This document shows positions 7,070 through 13,440 of a stretch of 14,324 bases of DNA, one piece after another (positions within the stretch are counted from its first letter, which is position 1; every line of letters starts with the position of its first letter). Source of the stretch: Rudaea sp. GTDB taxonomy: Bacteria; Pseudomonadota; Gammaproteobacteria; Xanthomonadales; Rhodanobacteraceae. Below the pieces are notes generated by a model, which was not told where the DNA came from, did not search any database, and was given only the letters and a program-made list of their open reading frames with translations. Position numbers and translations under genes: made by a program. The stretch spans positions 1 through 14,324 of the forward strand of contig JAICYA010000012.1 of the NCBI GenBank assembly GCA_025934455.1. The letters run 5' to 3'.

Positions 7070-7452
7070 TTCTGGTAGGACTTTTCCTCAACCAACTGCG
7101 AGCCGAGCTTGAGGTTGATCGCGCGCTTGACCGCGGCGCGCTTGTCGTTGGTGAAGTACACCGCGCGCGCCAGCTCGATGAAACGCGCATCGAAATCCTG
7201 CGCCTTTTCCTTCAGGCGGATTTCGTCCTCGATGTCCCACAGCGACTGGTTGATGCGCTTGAGTTCCGCACGGTCCGCGAGAATATCCGTGCGCGAGGCC
7301 GGATGCTGCGCCCAGGTCGCATTGAGCATGTCCAGTTCCACGCGCACGTTGGCGAGCTTGGCCGCATCGCGCATCTGCTCGGACTTGATCTCCAGGATGG
7401 TGATCTTGTCGATCAGTTCGCCGAAGGAAACGGGGGTGGAGATCAGGCTCAT
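7048..7452 (-). CDS. DUF6165 family protein
   Basis: 134 residues, soluble, no signal peptide. The N terminus MSLISTPVSFGELIDKITIL, with EIKSEQM and later INQSLWDIEDEIR, is a conserved helical family (DUF6165) of unknown function that I recall near glycosyltransferase and LPS genes. The body is almost all charged helix, with possible coiled-coil stretches at about 15-60 and 70-110. The ATG at 7452 lies only 8 nt after the encoded CCA of tRNA-Ser(CGA), with no ribosome binding site in between, so it must be read from a tRNA-mRNA transcript or from a promoter inside the tRNA. The family start motif supports this ATG. It meets opsX tail-to-tail with a 22-bp overlap. An LPS-related role is inferred from context only. 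Confidence 0.82.
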   Translation of the reverse strand: MSLISTPVSFGELIDKITILEIKSEQMRDAAKLANVRVELDMLNATWAQHPASRTDILADRAELKRINQSLWDIEDEIRLKEKAQDFDARFIELARAVYFTNDKRAAVKRAINLKLGSQLVEEKSYQNYGVTSA

Positions 7453-7460
7453 GTCGGGAG

Positions 7461-7551
<91 letters not shown>

Positions 7552-7571
7552 GGGTGCTGTCGAAGGCGCGC

Positions 7572-7600
7572 ATGATACGGGCAGCGCGGCCAATTCTCAA
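7572..7600 (-). promoter_or_regulatory. Sigma70-type promoter for tRNA-Ser(CGA) and probably DUF6165
   Basis: On the minus strand TTGAGA (7600-7595) and TATCAT (7577-7572) are separated by exactly 17 nt; each matches consensus in five of six bases. A GC-only discriminator, GCGCGCC, follows. The predicted start is near 7565, 14 nt before the tRNA. The promoter lies entirely between the methyltransferase stop and the tRNA. Confidence 0.7.
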
Positions 7601-7603
7601 CCG

Positions 7604-8254
7604 TCAACGCTTGCCCTCGACCCGCACCGCGTGCACCGCGCGTGAGCGATTGCGCGTGTAGACGTACACCGACGCCGGTGGCACGTTCCACCAGGCGAAG
7701 CCGCCGCGGCGCACGGAAAGATCGAGTTCGTCGAGCAGGTCGCGCGGCACGGGCGATTTCGGCCCGTAGGTGAACTGGATCAAGCGGCCATCGGGCTTGA
7801 GCACGGAAAATGCGGCCTGCAGGATCTCGGCCTGAGTCTGCCGCGACATTGACAGCAGGCCAAGTCCGCTGATGATCGCGTCCACGGGACCTTGGTCGAG
7901 ATAACCGTCGCGCTGCGCGATCGGCTTCAATTCACGCGCATCGCCGCATTCCACGCGCACGTCGGGAAAATGCGCGCGCAGGTGCTGGTACAGCGCCTCG
8001 TTGAGTTCGAGCACGAGCAGGTCGCGCGGAGCGATGCCGTGCGCCAGCATCGCGCGCGTAAACACGCCGGTGCCGCCGCCGAGTTCGATGACGCGCTGCG
8101 TACCGTGCGGCAGTTCGGAAATCATCTGCCGGGTCAATTGCCGGCCGGACGGCGACAGCGCGGCGATGCCAAGCGGATTCTTCAGCCATTGGCGAAAGAA
8201 AGTCCACGCCTCGGGAGCGGCGACGCGCTCGTTGGGCCTTGTCGGCGAAGTCAT
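7604..8254 (-). CDS. Class I SAM-dependent methyltransferase, PmtA-like (phospholipid N-methyltransferase family)
   Basis: 216 residues. Rossmann methyltransferase: motif I VIELGGGTGVFTRAML (55-70), the acidic end of strand 2 VLELNEALY (81-89), then VECGDARELK (101-110), DAIISGLGLLSM and the LKPDGRLIQFTYG post-motif. The lead-in FFRQWLKNPLGIAALSPSGRQLTRQM is typical of bacterial PE N-methyltransferases of the PmtA group (COG3963), a family known to act on phosphatidylethanolamine in Xanthomonas. It is also shared by related methyltransferases of other specificity, so the substrate is not certain. ATG start with AGGGGA about 8 nt upstream. A 17-bp perfect inverted repeat lies 14 nt before the start. 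It ends 53 nt before tRNA-Ser(CGA), which has its own promoter. Confidence 0.75.
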   Translation of the reverse strand: MTSPTRPNERVAAPEAWTFFRQWLKNPLGIAALSPSGRQLTRQMISELPHGTQRVIELGGGTGVFTRAMLAHGIAPRDLLVLELNEALYQHLRAHFPDVRVECGDARELKPIAQRDGYLDQGPVDAIISGLGLLSMSRQTQAEILQAAFSVLKPDGRLIQFTYGPKSPVPRDLLDELDLSVRRGGFAWWNVPPASVYVYTRNRSRAVHAVRVEGKR

Positions 8255-8267
8255 GGAAGAGTCCCCT

Positions 8268-8284
8268 GCATAGCCTCGCTATGC
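8268..8284 (-). promoter_or_regulatory. Inverted repeat ahead of the PmtA-like gene (operator or 5'-UTR hairpin)
   Basis: GCATAGC-gag-GCTATGC on the minus strand: perfect 7-bp arms with a 3-nt centre. It lies immediately upstream of the ribosome binding site and 14 nt from the start codon. It could be a repressor site or an RNA hairpin next to the Shine-Dalgarno. Confidence 0.4.
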
Positions 8285-8320
8285 TAGCAGGTTGTCGATT
8301 CCACGATGGTTAAGCGCATG

Positions 8321-8353
8321 AAAAAAGCCCGCCGCGCGGAACGCGACGGGCTT
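8321..8353 (-). terminator. Intrinsic terminator of the Gly/Tyr-rich protein gene
   Basis: Minus-strand stem AGCCCGTCGCG / CGCGGCGGGCT (one weak position) with a short TTCC-type loop, followed directly by TTTTTT. It is placed 20 nt after the stop codon and before the next gene. It is the only canonical rho-independent terminator I see in the window. Confidence 0.88.
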
Positions 8354-8372
8354 CGCGCGAGAACCTGCGCGC

Positions 8373-8804
8373 TCAGCGGCAGTAGCGCGGGTCCGACGAT
8401 CCGCAGGAATAGCCGCGGCTGTAACCAGCGCGATGATAGCCACGGTCGTAGTAGCGGCTGCGAGAGTGGCTGCGGTACACCGGCGCAGAGTAGTAGCTAC
8501 CGTAGTAAACGGGCGCCGGCGCGTAGTACACAGGAGCGGGCGCGTAGTAGTAGCTGTCGTAGTACGCCGGCGAATAGTAACCGCCACCGTAATAGCCACC
8601 GTCATAGTAGCCGCCGCCGTAGTAACCGCCTACGTTCACGTAGCCGTGGCCGTGATGACCACCCCAGTAACCAAGACTTACGCCGGGCAGGTTGATGCCG
8701 ATGCTGACATGGCCACCAGCGAACGCGGCCGGAGCCAGCGCCAGGCCGGCCATCACGAGCAAGCCCAGAACCAGTGCACGGAACCCACGTTTGCGAATCG
8801 TCAT
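8373..8804 (-). CDS. Secreted Gly/Tyr-rich protein with PAPV repeats
   Basis: 143 residues. A signal peptide is clear: basic MTIRKR, hydrophobic core ALVLGLLVMAGLALA, and probable cleavage after AFA (29|30). The mature part has GHVSIGINLPGVSLGYWGG, then GGYY repeats (59-77: YYGGG, YYDGG, YYGGG), a tyrosine cluster, and two copies of YYAPAPV (86-99), like the PXPV repeat family. It ends in an Arg/Ser/Tyr segment with two cysteines (C134, C142), possibly a disulfide. Start: ATG with a strong GGGAG ribosome binding site; the frame opens earlier but without a ribosome binding site. It stands alone, with a strong terminator behind it. Probably exported to the periplasm or cell surface. Function unknown; a structural or outer-envelope role is only inferred from composition. 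Confidence 0.8.
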   Translation of the reverse strand: MTIRKRGFRALVLGLLVMAGLALAPAAFAGGHVSIGINLPGVSLGYWGGHHGHGYVNVGGYYGGGYYDGGYYGGGYYSPAYYDSYYYAPAPVYYAPAPVYYGSYYSAPVYRSHSRSRYYDRGYHRAGYSRGYSCGSSDPRYCR

Positions 8805-8906
8805 GGTCGTCTCCCGGAACAACTTCGTGCGATCGGAATGCCGCAGGCGCATGGTCGATCCGCGCGGCTGAATCGAAACTGAAATTCACCCGCCACACTC
8901 TGGCTT

Positions 8907-8934
8907 GTTCAGCTTCGCTCCGACGAACCTGAAC
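8907..8934. other. Hairpin just after rlmKL
   Basis: GTTCAG-N-TTCG-(6-nt loop)-CGAA-N-CTGAAC: ten paired positions with a single mismatch, 5 nt after the rlmKL stop. It lacks a U-run on either strand (minus continues AAGCC), so it is not a classic terminator; it may stabilise the 3' end. The rest of 8805-8938, upstream of the Gly/Tyr-rich gene, shows no convincing -35/-10 pair. Confidence 0.4.
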
Positions 8935-8938
8935 GCGA

Positions 8939-11062
8939 TCACTTCAGGCGCAGTTCCCAGGCTCGATGGATGCGTGCATGACGCGCGAAATCGAAGGGAA
9001 TTGTCTGCGCACTGATCTCGCGGATCGCGAAGCGCGCGAGTCCCTCCTCGTCCAGCTTGAAGCGGCGGAAATTGTTCGAAAACAGGATCGTGCCGCCGGG
9101 CAACAGGCGGTCCGCGCACAGGTTGAGCAGGCGCACGTGGTCGCGCTGCACGTCGAAGTCCTCGGCGCGCTTGGAATTGGAGAACGTCGGCGGATCGACG
9201 AAGATCAGATCGAACATCGCGGAATGCGATTGCAGGTACGTCGCCGCGTCATCGCGGACCAGCCGGTTGCAAGCAGGATCGAGATCGTTGAGCGCGAAAT
9301 TGCGCGCGGCCCAATCCAGGTAGGTCTGCGACAAATCCACGCTGACCGTTTCCGCCGCGCCGCCTGCCGCCGCGTAGACGCTGACGCTGCCGGTGTAGCA
9401 GAACAGGTTCAGGAAACGCTTGCCGCGCGCCAGCTCGCGCACGCGCGCGCGCAGCGGGCGGTGGTCGAGGAACAAACCGGTGTCGAGGTAATCGTGCAGG
9501 TTGACGAGGAATTTCAGGTCTCCCTCGTTCACTTCCAGGAATTCGCCGCGCTCGTCGAGGCGTCCGTACTTTTCGCCGCCCTTGCCGCGCCGGCGTTGCT
9601 TGAGCGCGATGCGTTCGCGCGGAATTCCCAGTGCCTCGCCCGCAGCGCGCACCAGCTCGCGCCAGCGCGTGCGCGCGAGGTTCTCGTCCACGCTGGCCGG
9701 CGCCTGGTATTCCTGGATGTGCAAATGCTCGCCGTAGATATCGATGGCGGCGGCGTATTCGGGCAGATCGGCGTCGTACACGCGCCAGCATTCAATATTT
9801 TCGCGCGCGGCGATCTTGCGCAGATGGCGGAAATTCTTCTCGATGCGGTTCTTCACCATCTGCGCGCCGGCCGAAAGCGGCTTCGGTTCCGGCCGCGGCG
9901 CATCCTGTTCGGCGATCTCGAAACTCAGCAGCGTGCATTCGATCGCGCCGTTGTACAGCTTGTAGCGCTTGTCGGAGCGCAGGCCGAGCGCATGACCGTG
10001 CGCCTCGTCCGCGGCGATGACGGCGGCGCGCCAGCCGCGAAATTCGGTTTTCAGTTTCGCGCCGAGCTGGCGATACAGCGCGATGACATCCGCGTCCACG
10101 CCCATGCGTTCGCCGTAGGGCGGATTGGTGATGAGCAGGCCCGGCTGTTCCAGTTCGTGCGGACGATGCAGATGTTCCAGCGTCTGCCGCCCGAGTTGAA
10201 TGAACCCGGAAAGCTGCGCTTCCTGGGCGTTGCGCTTGGCCTCGTTGAGCACGGCCGGGTTCTCGTCGAAGCCGAAGAACACCGGGCGCAGCGCCTGCAA
10301 GCCTGTCTGTGCGCGCGCCTGCGCCTCGTCGTGCAGCGTTTTCCACAATGCCGCATCGTGACCGCGCCAGCCGAGAAATCCCCAATGCGCGCGGCGCAGG
10401 CCGGGAGCGACGTCCGCCACCATCAACGCCGCTTCGATCGGCAGCGTGCCCGAGCCGCACAGCGGATCGACCAGTCCGCCGCCGGCCACGTAAACCTGCG
10501 GCCAGCCGGCACGCAGCAACATCGCCGCGGCAAGGTTTTCCTTCAGCGGCGCCAGCCCCGCGCCCTTGCGGTAGCCGCGCTGGTGCAGCGGCGGACCGGA
10601 AAGATTGAGGCCGACGATGGCGCGGCCACGGCGCAAGACCAGATTCACTCGCAGGCCGGGATTTTCCGTATCGACGTTCGGGCGTTCGCCGGTCGCATCG
10701 CGGAACGCATCCACGATCGCATCCTTCACCCGCAAGGCTGCGTACTGGCTGTGGGTCAGGCCTTGCACGCTGCCGACGGCGTCCACCGCAAAGCTCGTGG
10801 CAATGTCCATGTGCGCGGGCCAGTCGATGGCGCGTGCGCCGGCGTAGAGCGCATCCGCATCGGGCACGTCGAACTGCGCGAGGGGCATCAATATCCGGCT
10901 CGCGAGGCGCGACCACAGGCAGGCGCGATAACCGACCTCCAATTCTCCGCCGAAATGCACGCCGGCCAGCGCCTCGTGCACGTCCGCCGCGCCCAGCGCT
11001 TTCAACTCGTCGACGAGCAGGTATTCCAGGCCCTTCGGGCAGGTCGCGAAGAAATCGCGCAT
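8939..11062 (-). CDS. rlmL: Bifunctional 23S rRNA methyltransferase RlmKL (G2069 N7 / G2445 N2)
   Basis: 707 residues, the normal length of the fused RlmKL enzyme. N-terminal ferredoxin-like and THUMP part (about 1-155), then the RlmL methyltransferase with DPLCGSGT (199-206, SAM binding) and catalytic NPPYGERMG (313-321), making m2G2445. A linker with KNRIEKNFRHLRK (404-416) leads to the RlmK half with LFCYTGSVS (553-561) and FVDPPTFSNSKR (621-632), making m7G2069. Both active sites look intact. The start is MRDFFATCPKGLEYLL at 11062; the frame extends 173 codons further but that is the shadow of the upstream hydrolase gene. The ATG shares one base with the hydrolase stop (TGATG), so the two are coupled. 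Confidence 0.97.
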   Translation of the reverse strand: MRDFFATCPKGLEYLLVDELKALGAADVHEALAGVHFGGELEVGYRACLWSRLASRILMPLAQFDVPDADALYAGARAIDWPAHMDIATSFAVDAVGSVQGLTHSQYAALRVKDAIVDAFRDATGERPNVDTENPGLRVNLVLRRGRAIVGLNLSGPPLHQRGYRKGAGLAPLKENLAAAMLLRAGWPQVYVAGGGLVDPLCGSGTLPIEAALMVADVAPGLRRAHWGFLGWRGHDAALWKTLHDEAQARAQTGLQALRPVFFGFDENPAVLNEAKRNAQEAQLSGFIQLGRQTLEHLHRPHELEQPGLLITNPPYGERMGVDADVIALYRQLGAKLKTEFRGWRAAVIAADEAHGHALGLRSDKRYKLYNGAIECTLLSFEIAEQDAPRPEPKPLSAGAQMVKNRIEKNFRHLRKIAARENIECWRVYDADLPEYAAAIDIYGEHLHIQEYQAPASVDENLARTRWRELVRAAGEALGIPRERIALKQRRRGKGGEKYGRLDERGEFLEVNEGDLKFLVNLHDYLDTGLFLDHRPLRARVRELARGKRFLNLFCYTGSVSVYAAAGGAAETVSVDLSQTYLDWAARNFALNDLDPACNRLVRDDAATYLQSHSAMFDLIFVDPPTFSNSKRAEDFDVQRDHVRLLNLCADRLLPGGTILFSNNFRRFKLDEEGLARFAIREISAQTIPFDFARHARIHRAWELRLK

Positions 11063-11574
11063 CAGGCGAAGCGCTGCAGGAATTCGCCGAAGCGGTCGGC
11101 AACGAAATCGACGTGATTCGACAACCGATGATCGTCGCGCACCAGCACGATCTCGTCCTCGCGCGCACGCGCGAACGCGATCGCCGCATCCACCGGACAC
11201 AAGGCGTCGCTCCAGCCATGCACGAGCGCGGTCGGCACGCGCGCCGCATCGAAGCGCCGCGTGTAGCCGGGAATTTCCACCGGCAAGGCCATCAGGAACA
11301 GGCCGGCGCAATTCAATTGCAGCGACGCGAATCCCGAAACGAACGCGCCCATGCTCGATCCAGCCAGGATCACCGGCACATCCTGCGGTGCGTGTTCGAC
11401 CAGCCGCGCAATGCGCTCGTCGATGCGGCGCACGTCGCCGGACGCGTCGAGATCGCGGTAATCCGGGCGCACGCTGGAAAAGCCCATCGGCTCGGCAATA
11501 GCTGCCAGCGCACTCACTTTCGTGGCGTCCGGACTGCTGTGCAGGCCATGGGAGAGGATCAGGAAAGGCTTCAT
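11062..11574 (-). CDS. Small alpha/beta-hydrolase (YqiA/esterase-like)
   Basis: 170 residues, no signal peptide or membrane segment, hence cytosolic. Minimal alpha/beta-hydrolase: oxyanion-side ILSHGLHSSPDATK (6-19), nucleophile elbow GSSMG (72-76, Ser74), acid D123 in HGWSDALCP and base H149 in DDHRLSNH. It lacks a lid domain. The family resembles small RsbQ/YqiA-like esterases; substrate unknown. Start: ATG at 11574, 14 nt from the divergent amidase start, without a Shine-Dalgarno; a GATAAT hexamer ends exactly 6 nt before it. An upstream in-frame start (adding MRWACDNCR) would reach into the amidase gene and is less likely. Its stop overlaps the rlmKL start by one base. Confidence 0.85.
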   Translation of the reverse strand: MKPFLILSHGLHSSPDATKVSALAAIAEPMGFSSVRPDYRDLDASGDVRRIDERIARLVEHAPQDVPVILAGSSMGAFVSGFASLQLNCAGLFLMALPVEIPGYTRRFDAARVPTALVHGWSDALCPVDAAIAFARAREDEIVLVRDDHRLSNHVDFVADRFGEFLQRFA

Positions 11575-11590
11575 GCGACAATTATCGCAT
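11573..11590. promoter_or_regulatory. Near-palindrome spanning two divergent start codons
   Basis: ATGCGA-C-AATT-A-TCGCAT reads the same on both strands except for one position pair. The hydrolase ATG lies at its left end on the minus strand and the amidase ATG at its right end on the plus strand. Within it, GATAAT (minus) and GACAAT (plus) each end 6 nt before the respective ATG, the place of a -10 box for a leaderless transcript. No good -35 is seen for either. Confidence 0.45.
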
Positions 11591-12155
11591 GCCCATCGCA
11601 CTGCCCATCCACGATCAACCCCTGCCCTACGTGGCGCGGCTCGAAAAGCGCCCGCTGTCGGCAGTCGACCTCGTCGTGATCCACTGCACCGAATTGCCGG
11701 ACATGAAGATGACGCGCGAATTCGGCGAGCGCATTCGCTACGAAAAATCGCAGACCGGCAACAGCGGGCATTACTACATCGACACCGACGGCACTATCTA
11801 CCGCTACGTTCCCGACGATCGCGTGGCCAATCACACCTACGGCCACAACCCACGCTCGATCGGCATTGAACTGTCCAACATCGGCCGCTATCCACACTGG
11901 GGCGACAGCCACCACCAGAACTGGACAGTGCCCTACACCAAAGCGCAAATCGACGCCCTGCTCGCGCTACTACGGCAGTTGCGGCAGGAACTGCCGAATC
12001 TCAAATACATCGCCGGGCACGAAGACCTGGACACGCGCCTGGAGCCGGCCAGCGACGATCCGCAGGTGATGCTGCGCCGCCGCCAGGATCCGGGGCCACT
12101 GTTTCCGTGGCAGGACATTGTTCCCGCGAGCGGACTCCAACGTTTGCAGCCTTAG
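11589..12155 (+). CDS. N-acetylmuramoyl-L-alanine amidase, AmpD-like (Amidase_2)
   Basis: 188 residues, no signal peptide, so probably cytosolic. The Amidase_2 zinc amidase pattern is clear: VVIHCT (H32), the HYYIDTDGTIYRYVPDD strand pair (61-77), VANHTYGHNPRSIGIEL (79-95, E94 at the catalytic Glu position), GHEDLD (H144) and RQDPGPLFPW (D167). H32, H144 and D167 correspond to the AmpD zinc ligands. AmpD cleaves the peptide from anhydro-muropeptides in wall recycling, and its loss raises AmpC in AmpR systems. The recognition region differs enough from E. coli AmpD that I leave the symbol blank. ATG at 11589 lacks a Shine-Dalgarno. It is followed 8 nt later by tesB. Confidence 0.87.
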   Translation: MPIALPIHDQPLPYVARLEKRPLSAVDLVVIHCTELPDMKMTREFGERIRYEKSQTGNSGHYYIDTDGTIYRYVPDDRVANHTYGHNPRSIGIELSNIGRYPHWGDSHHQNWTVPYTKAQIDALLALLRQLRQELPNLKYIAGHEDLDTRLEPASDDPQVMLRRRQDPGPLFPWQDIVPASGLQRLQP

Positions 12156-12163
12156 GAATTTCC

Positions 12164-13042
12164 ATGTCGAATCCCATCGTCGGCGAACTCATCGACCTGT
12201 TGCAGCTCGAACGGCTGGAAGAAAACCTGTTCCGCGGCCAGAGCCGCGACATCGGCACCAAGTACGTGTTCGGCGGACAAGTGCTGGGACAGGCGCTGTC
12301 GGCGGCGCAACGCACCGTGGATGGCTCGCGCGCGGTGCATTCGCTGCACGCCTATTTCCTGCGCGCCGGCGACATCGAGGCGCCGATCGTCTTCGAAGTG
12401 GACCGTGCCCGCGACGGCAAGAGTTTTTCGGTGCGCCGCATCATCGCGATCCAGCACGGCGAAACGATCCTGAATGCCGCCGCCTCGTTCCAGATTGCCG
12501 AACCCGGCGTCGAGCACCAGCTCAGCATGCCGGACGTGCCGCCCCCGGAAGACCTGAATCCGCCTGAACCCGTTCCAGCCGAAGAACTGGCCAAGCTGCC
12601 GGTGAAAGCGCAGCGCTGGCTGGCGCGCAAGGGACCGTTCGAATTCCGTCCGGTCTATCCGCGCAACGAATTGAAGCCGGCGAAACGCCCGCCGTTCCAG
12701 CAGATCTGGTTTCGCCTCGCCGGACGCGCGCCGGACGACGATACCCTGCATCGCGCGATGCTGGCTTATGCTTCGGATTTTCACCTGATCGGCACGGCCA
12801 CGCTGCCGCACGGGATTTCCTACCTGCAGCACAACGTGCAGATGGCGAGCCTGGATCACGCAATCTGGTTCCATCGCCCGTTCCGCGTCGACGACTGGCT
12901 GCTGTACGCCTGCGACAGCCCGAGCGCGCAGGGTGCGCGCGGCCTGACCCGTGGCATGATCTACACGCGCGATGGCAAGCTCGTCGCCTCGACCGCGCAG
13001 GAGGGCATGCTGCGTGTGCTGCCGGACACGCCTGCGCCATGA
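12164..13042 (+). CDS. tesB: Acyl-CoA thioesterase II
   Basis: 292 residues, double hot-dog thioesterase releasing free fatty acid and CoA from medium- and long-chain acyl-CoAs. N-terminal hot-dog with GTKYVFGGQVLGQALSAAQ (31-49) and SLHAYFLRAGD (60-70); C-terminal hot-dog with AYASDFHLIG (201-210), MASLDHAIWFHRPF (227-240) and GKLVASTAQEGMLR (271-284). D205, S229 and Q279 fit the E. coli triad D204, T228, Q278, with Ser in place of Thr. The start is the ATG with AGGAA 6 nt upstream, which begins inside the amidase stop region; the earlier in-frame start lies within the amidase gene and is rejected. The stop overlaps the DUF2007 start as ATGA. Usual size for the family (about 286). Confidence 0.96.
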   Translation: MSNPIVGELIDLLQLERLEENLFRGQSRDIGTKYVFGGQVLGQALSAAQRTVDGSRAVHSLHAYFLRAGDIEAPIVFEVDRARDGKSFSVRRIIAIQHGETILNAAASFQIAEPGVEHQLSMPDVPPPEDLNPPEPVPAEELAKLPVKAQRWLARKGPFEFRPVYPRNELKPAKRPPFQQIWFRLAGRAPDDDTLHRAMLAYASDFHLIGTATLPHGISYLQHNVQMASLDHAIWFHRPFRVDDWLLYACDSPSAQGARGLTRGMIYTRDGKLVASTAQEGMLRVLPDTPAP

Positions 13043-13422
13043 GACAGATATTTTCCTCGCCGCGCATCGAGAACGTCGAACGCATCGTTACCCTGCTCAA
13101 CGAAGCCGGCATCGAGACGCGCGTGACCAACCGTCGCGCCTACGCCGGTCACGATTACACGGGTCCGAGCTATAGCGCCAAGCAGGATTCGTCGACATGG
13201 CCGGCGGTGTGGATCGTCAAGGCCGAGGACCAGCCGCGCGCGCGCGCGATGCTGCGCGACATCGGCATCGCGCCGGCCACGCGCTTCGCCGAGGAACTCG
13301 CGCAGGCGCGCGAGCAGAAGGCGCCGTCCCGCGCGGGAATGTCCCTGGCGGCGAAGCTGCGCATTGCATTGATCGGCGCGATCGTACTGCTAATCCTGCT
13401 GCGCTATCTGGGTATTTACTGA
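13039..13422 (+). CDS. DUF2007-family protein with C-terminal membrane anchor
   Basis: 127 residues. Residues 1-78 (IFSSPRIENVERIVTLLNEAGIETRV ... WPAVWIVKAEDQPRARAMLRDI) match the DUF2007 fold, a small ferredoxin-like alpha/beta domain of about 70 residues called a putative signal-transducing domain, also labelled pathogenicity-like in xanthomonads. A charged helix (82-94) links to a single transmembrane helix at about 107-124 (LRIALIGAIVLLILLRYL), with a three-residue tail. So a tail-anchored protein with its domain in the cytosol is likely. ATG overlaps the tesB stop by 4 nt; ate follows after 18 nt. Ligand and role unknown. Confidence 0.8.
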   Translation: MRQIFSSPRIENVERIVTLLNEAGIETRVTNRRAYAGHDYTGPSYSAKQDSSTWPAVWIVKAEDQPRARAMLRDIGIAPATRFAEELAQAREQKAPSRAGMSLAAKLRIALIGAIVLLILLRYLGIY

Positions 13423-13428
13423 CGGCGC

Positions 13429-13434
13429 TACACT
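13429..13434 (+). promoter_or_regulatory. Possible -10 hexamer abutting the ate start
   Basis: TACACT ends 6 nt before the GTG start of the aminoacyl-tRNA-protein transferase gene, so transcription at the usual distance would begin at the start codon. There is no Shine-Dalgarno in the 18-nt gap and no clear -35. Confidence 0.35.
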
Positions 13435-13440
13435 GCAAGC

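Noticed and set aside
8580..8640. Tandem GGYY-coding repeat considered as a CRISPR-like or VNTR array
   Set aside because: The repeats are short, in frame and degenerate, with no spacers; they encode the protein repeats.
8433..8882. 149-codon plus-strand frame rich in Val/Arg
   Set aside because: It is antisense to the Tyr/Gly-rich gene; its repetitive composition mirrors the TAT/GGN repeats of that gene.
8966..11116. Very long (716-codon) open frame on the plus strand
   Set aside because: It is the complement-frame shadow of rlmKL. High-GC codon bias removes stop codons from this frame; it shows no domain and no ribosome binding site.
11063..11581. N-terminal extension of the rlmKL frame by 173 codons
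   Set aside because: This is the hydrolase gene read in another frame. RlmKL starts MRDFFATCPKGLEYLL, and 707 residues is the family length.
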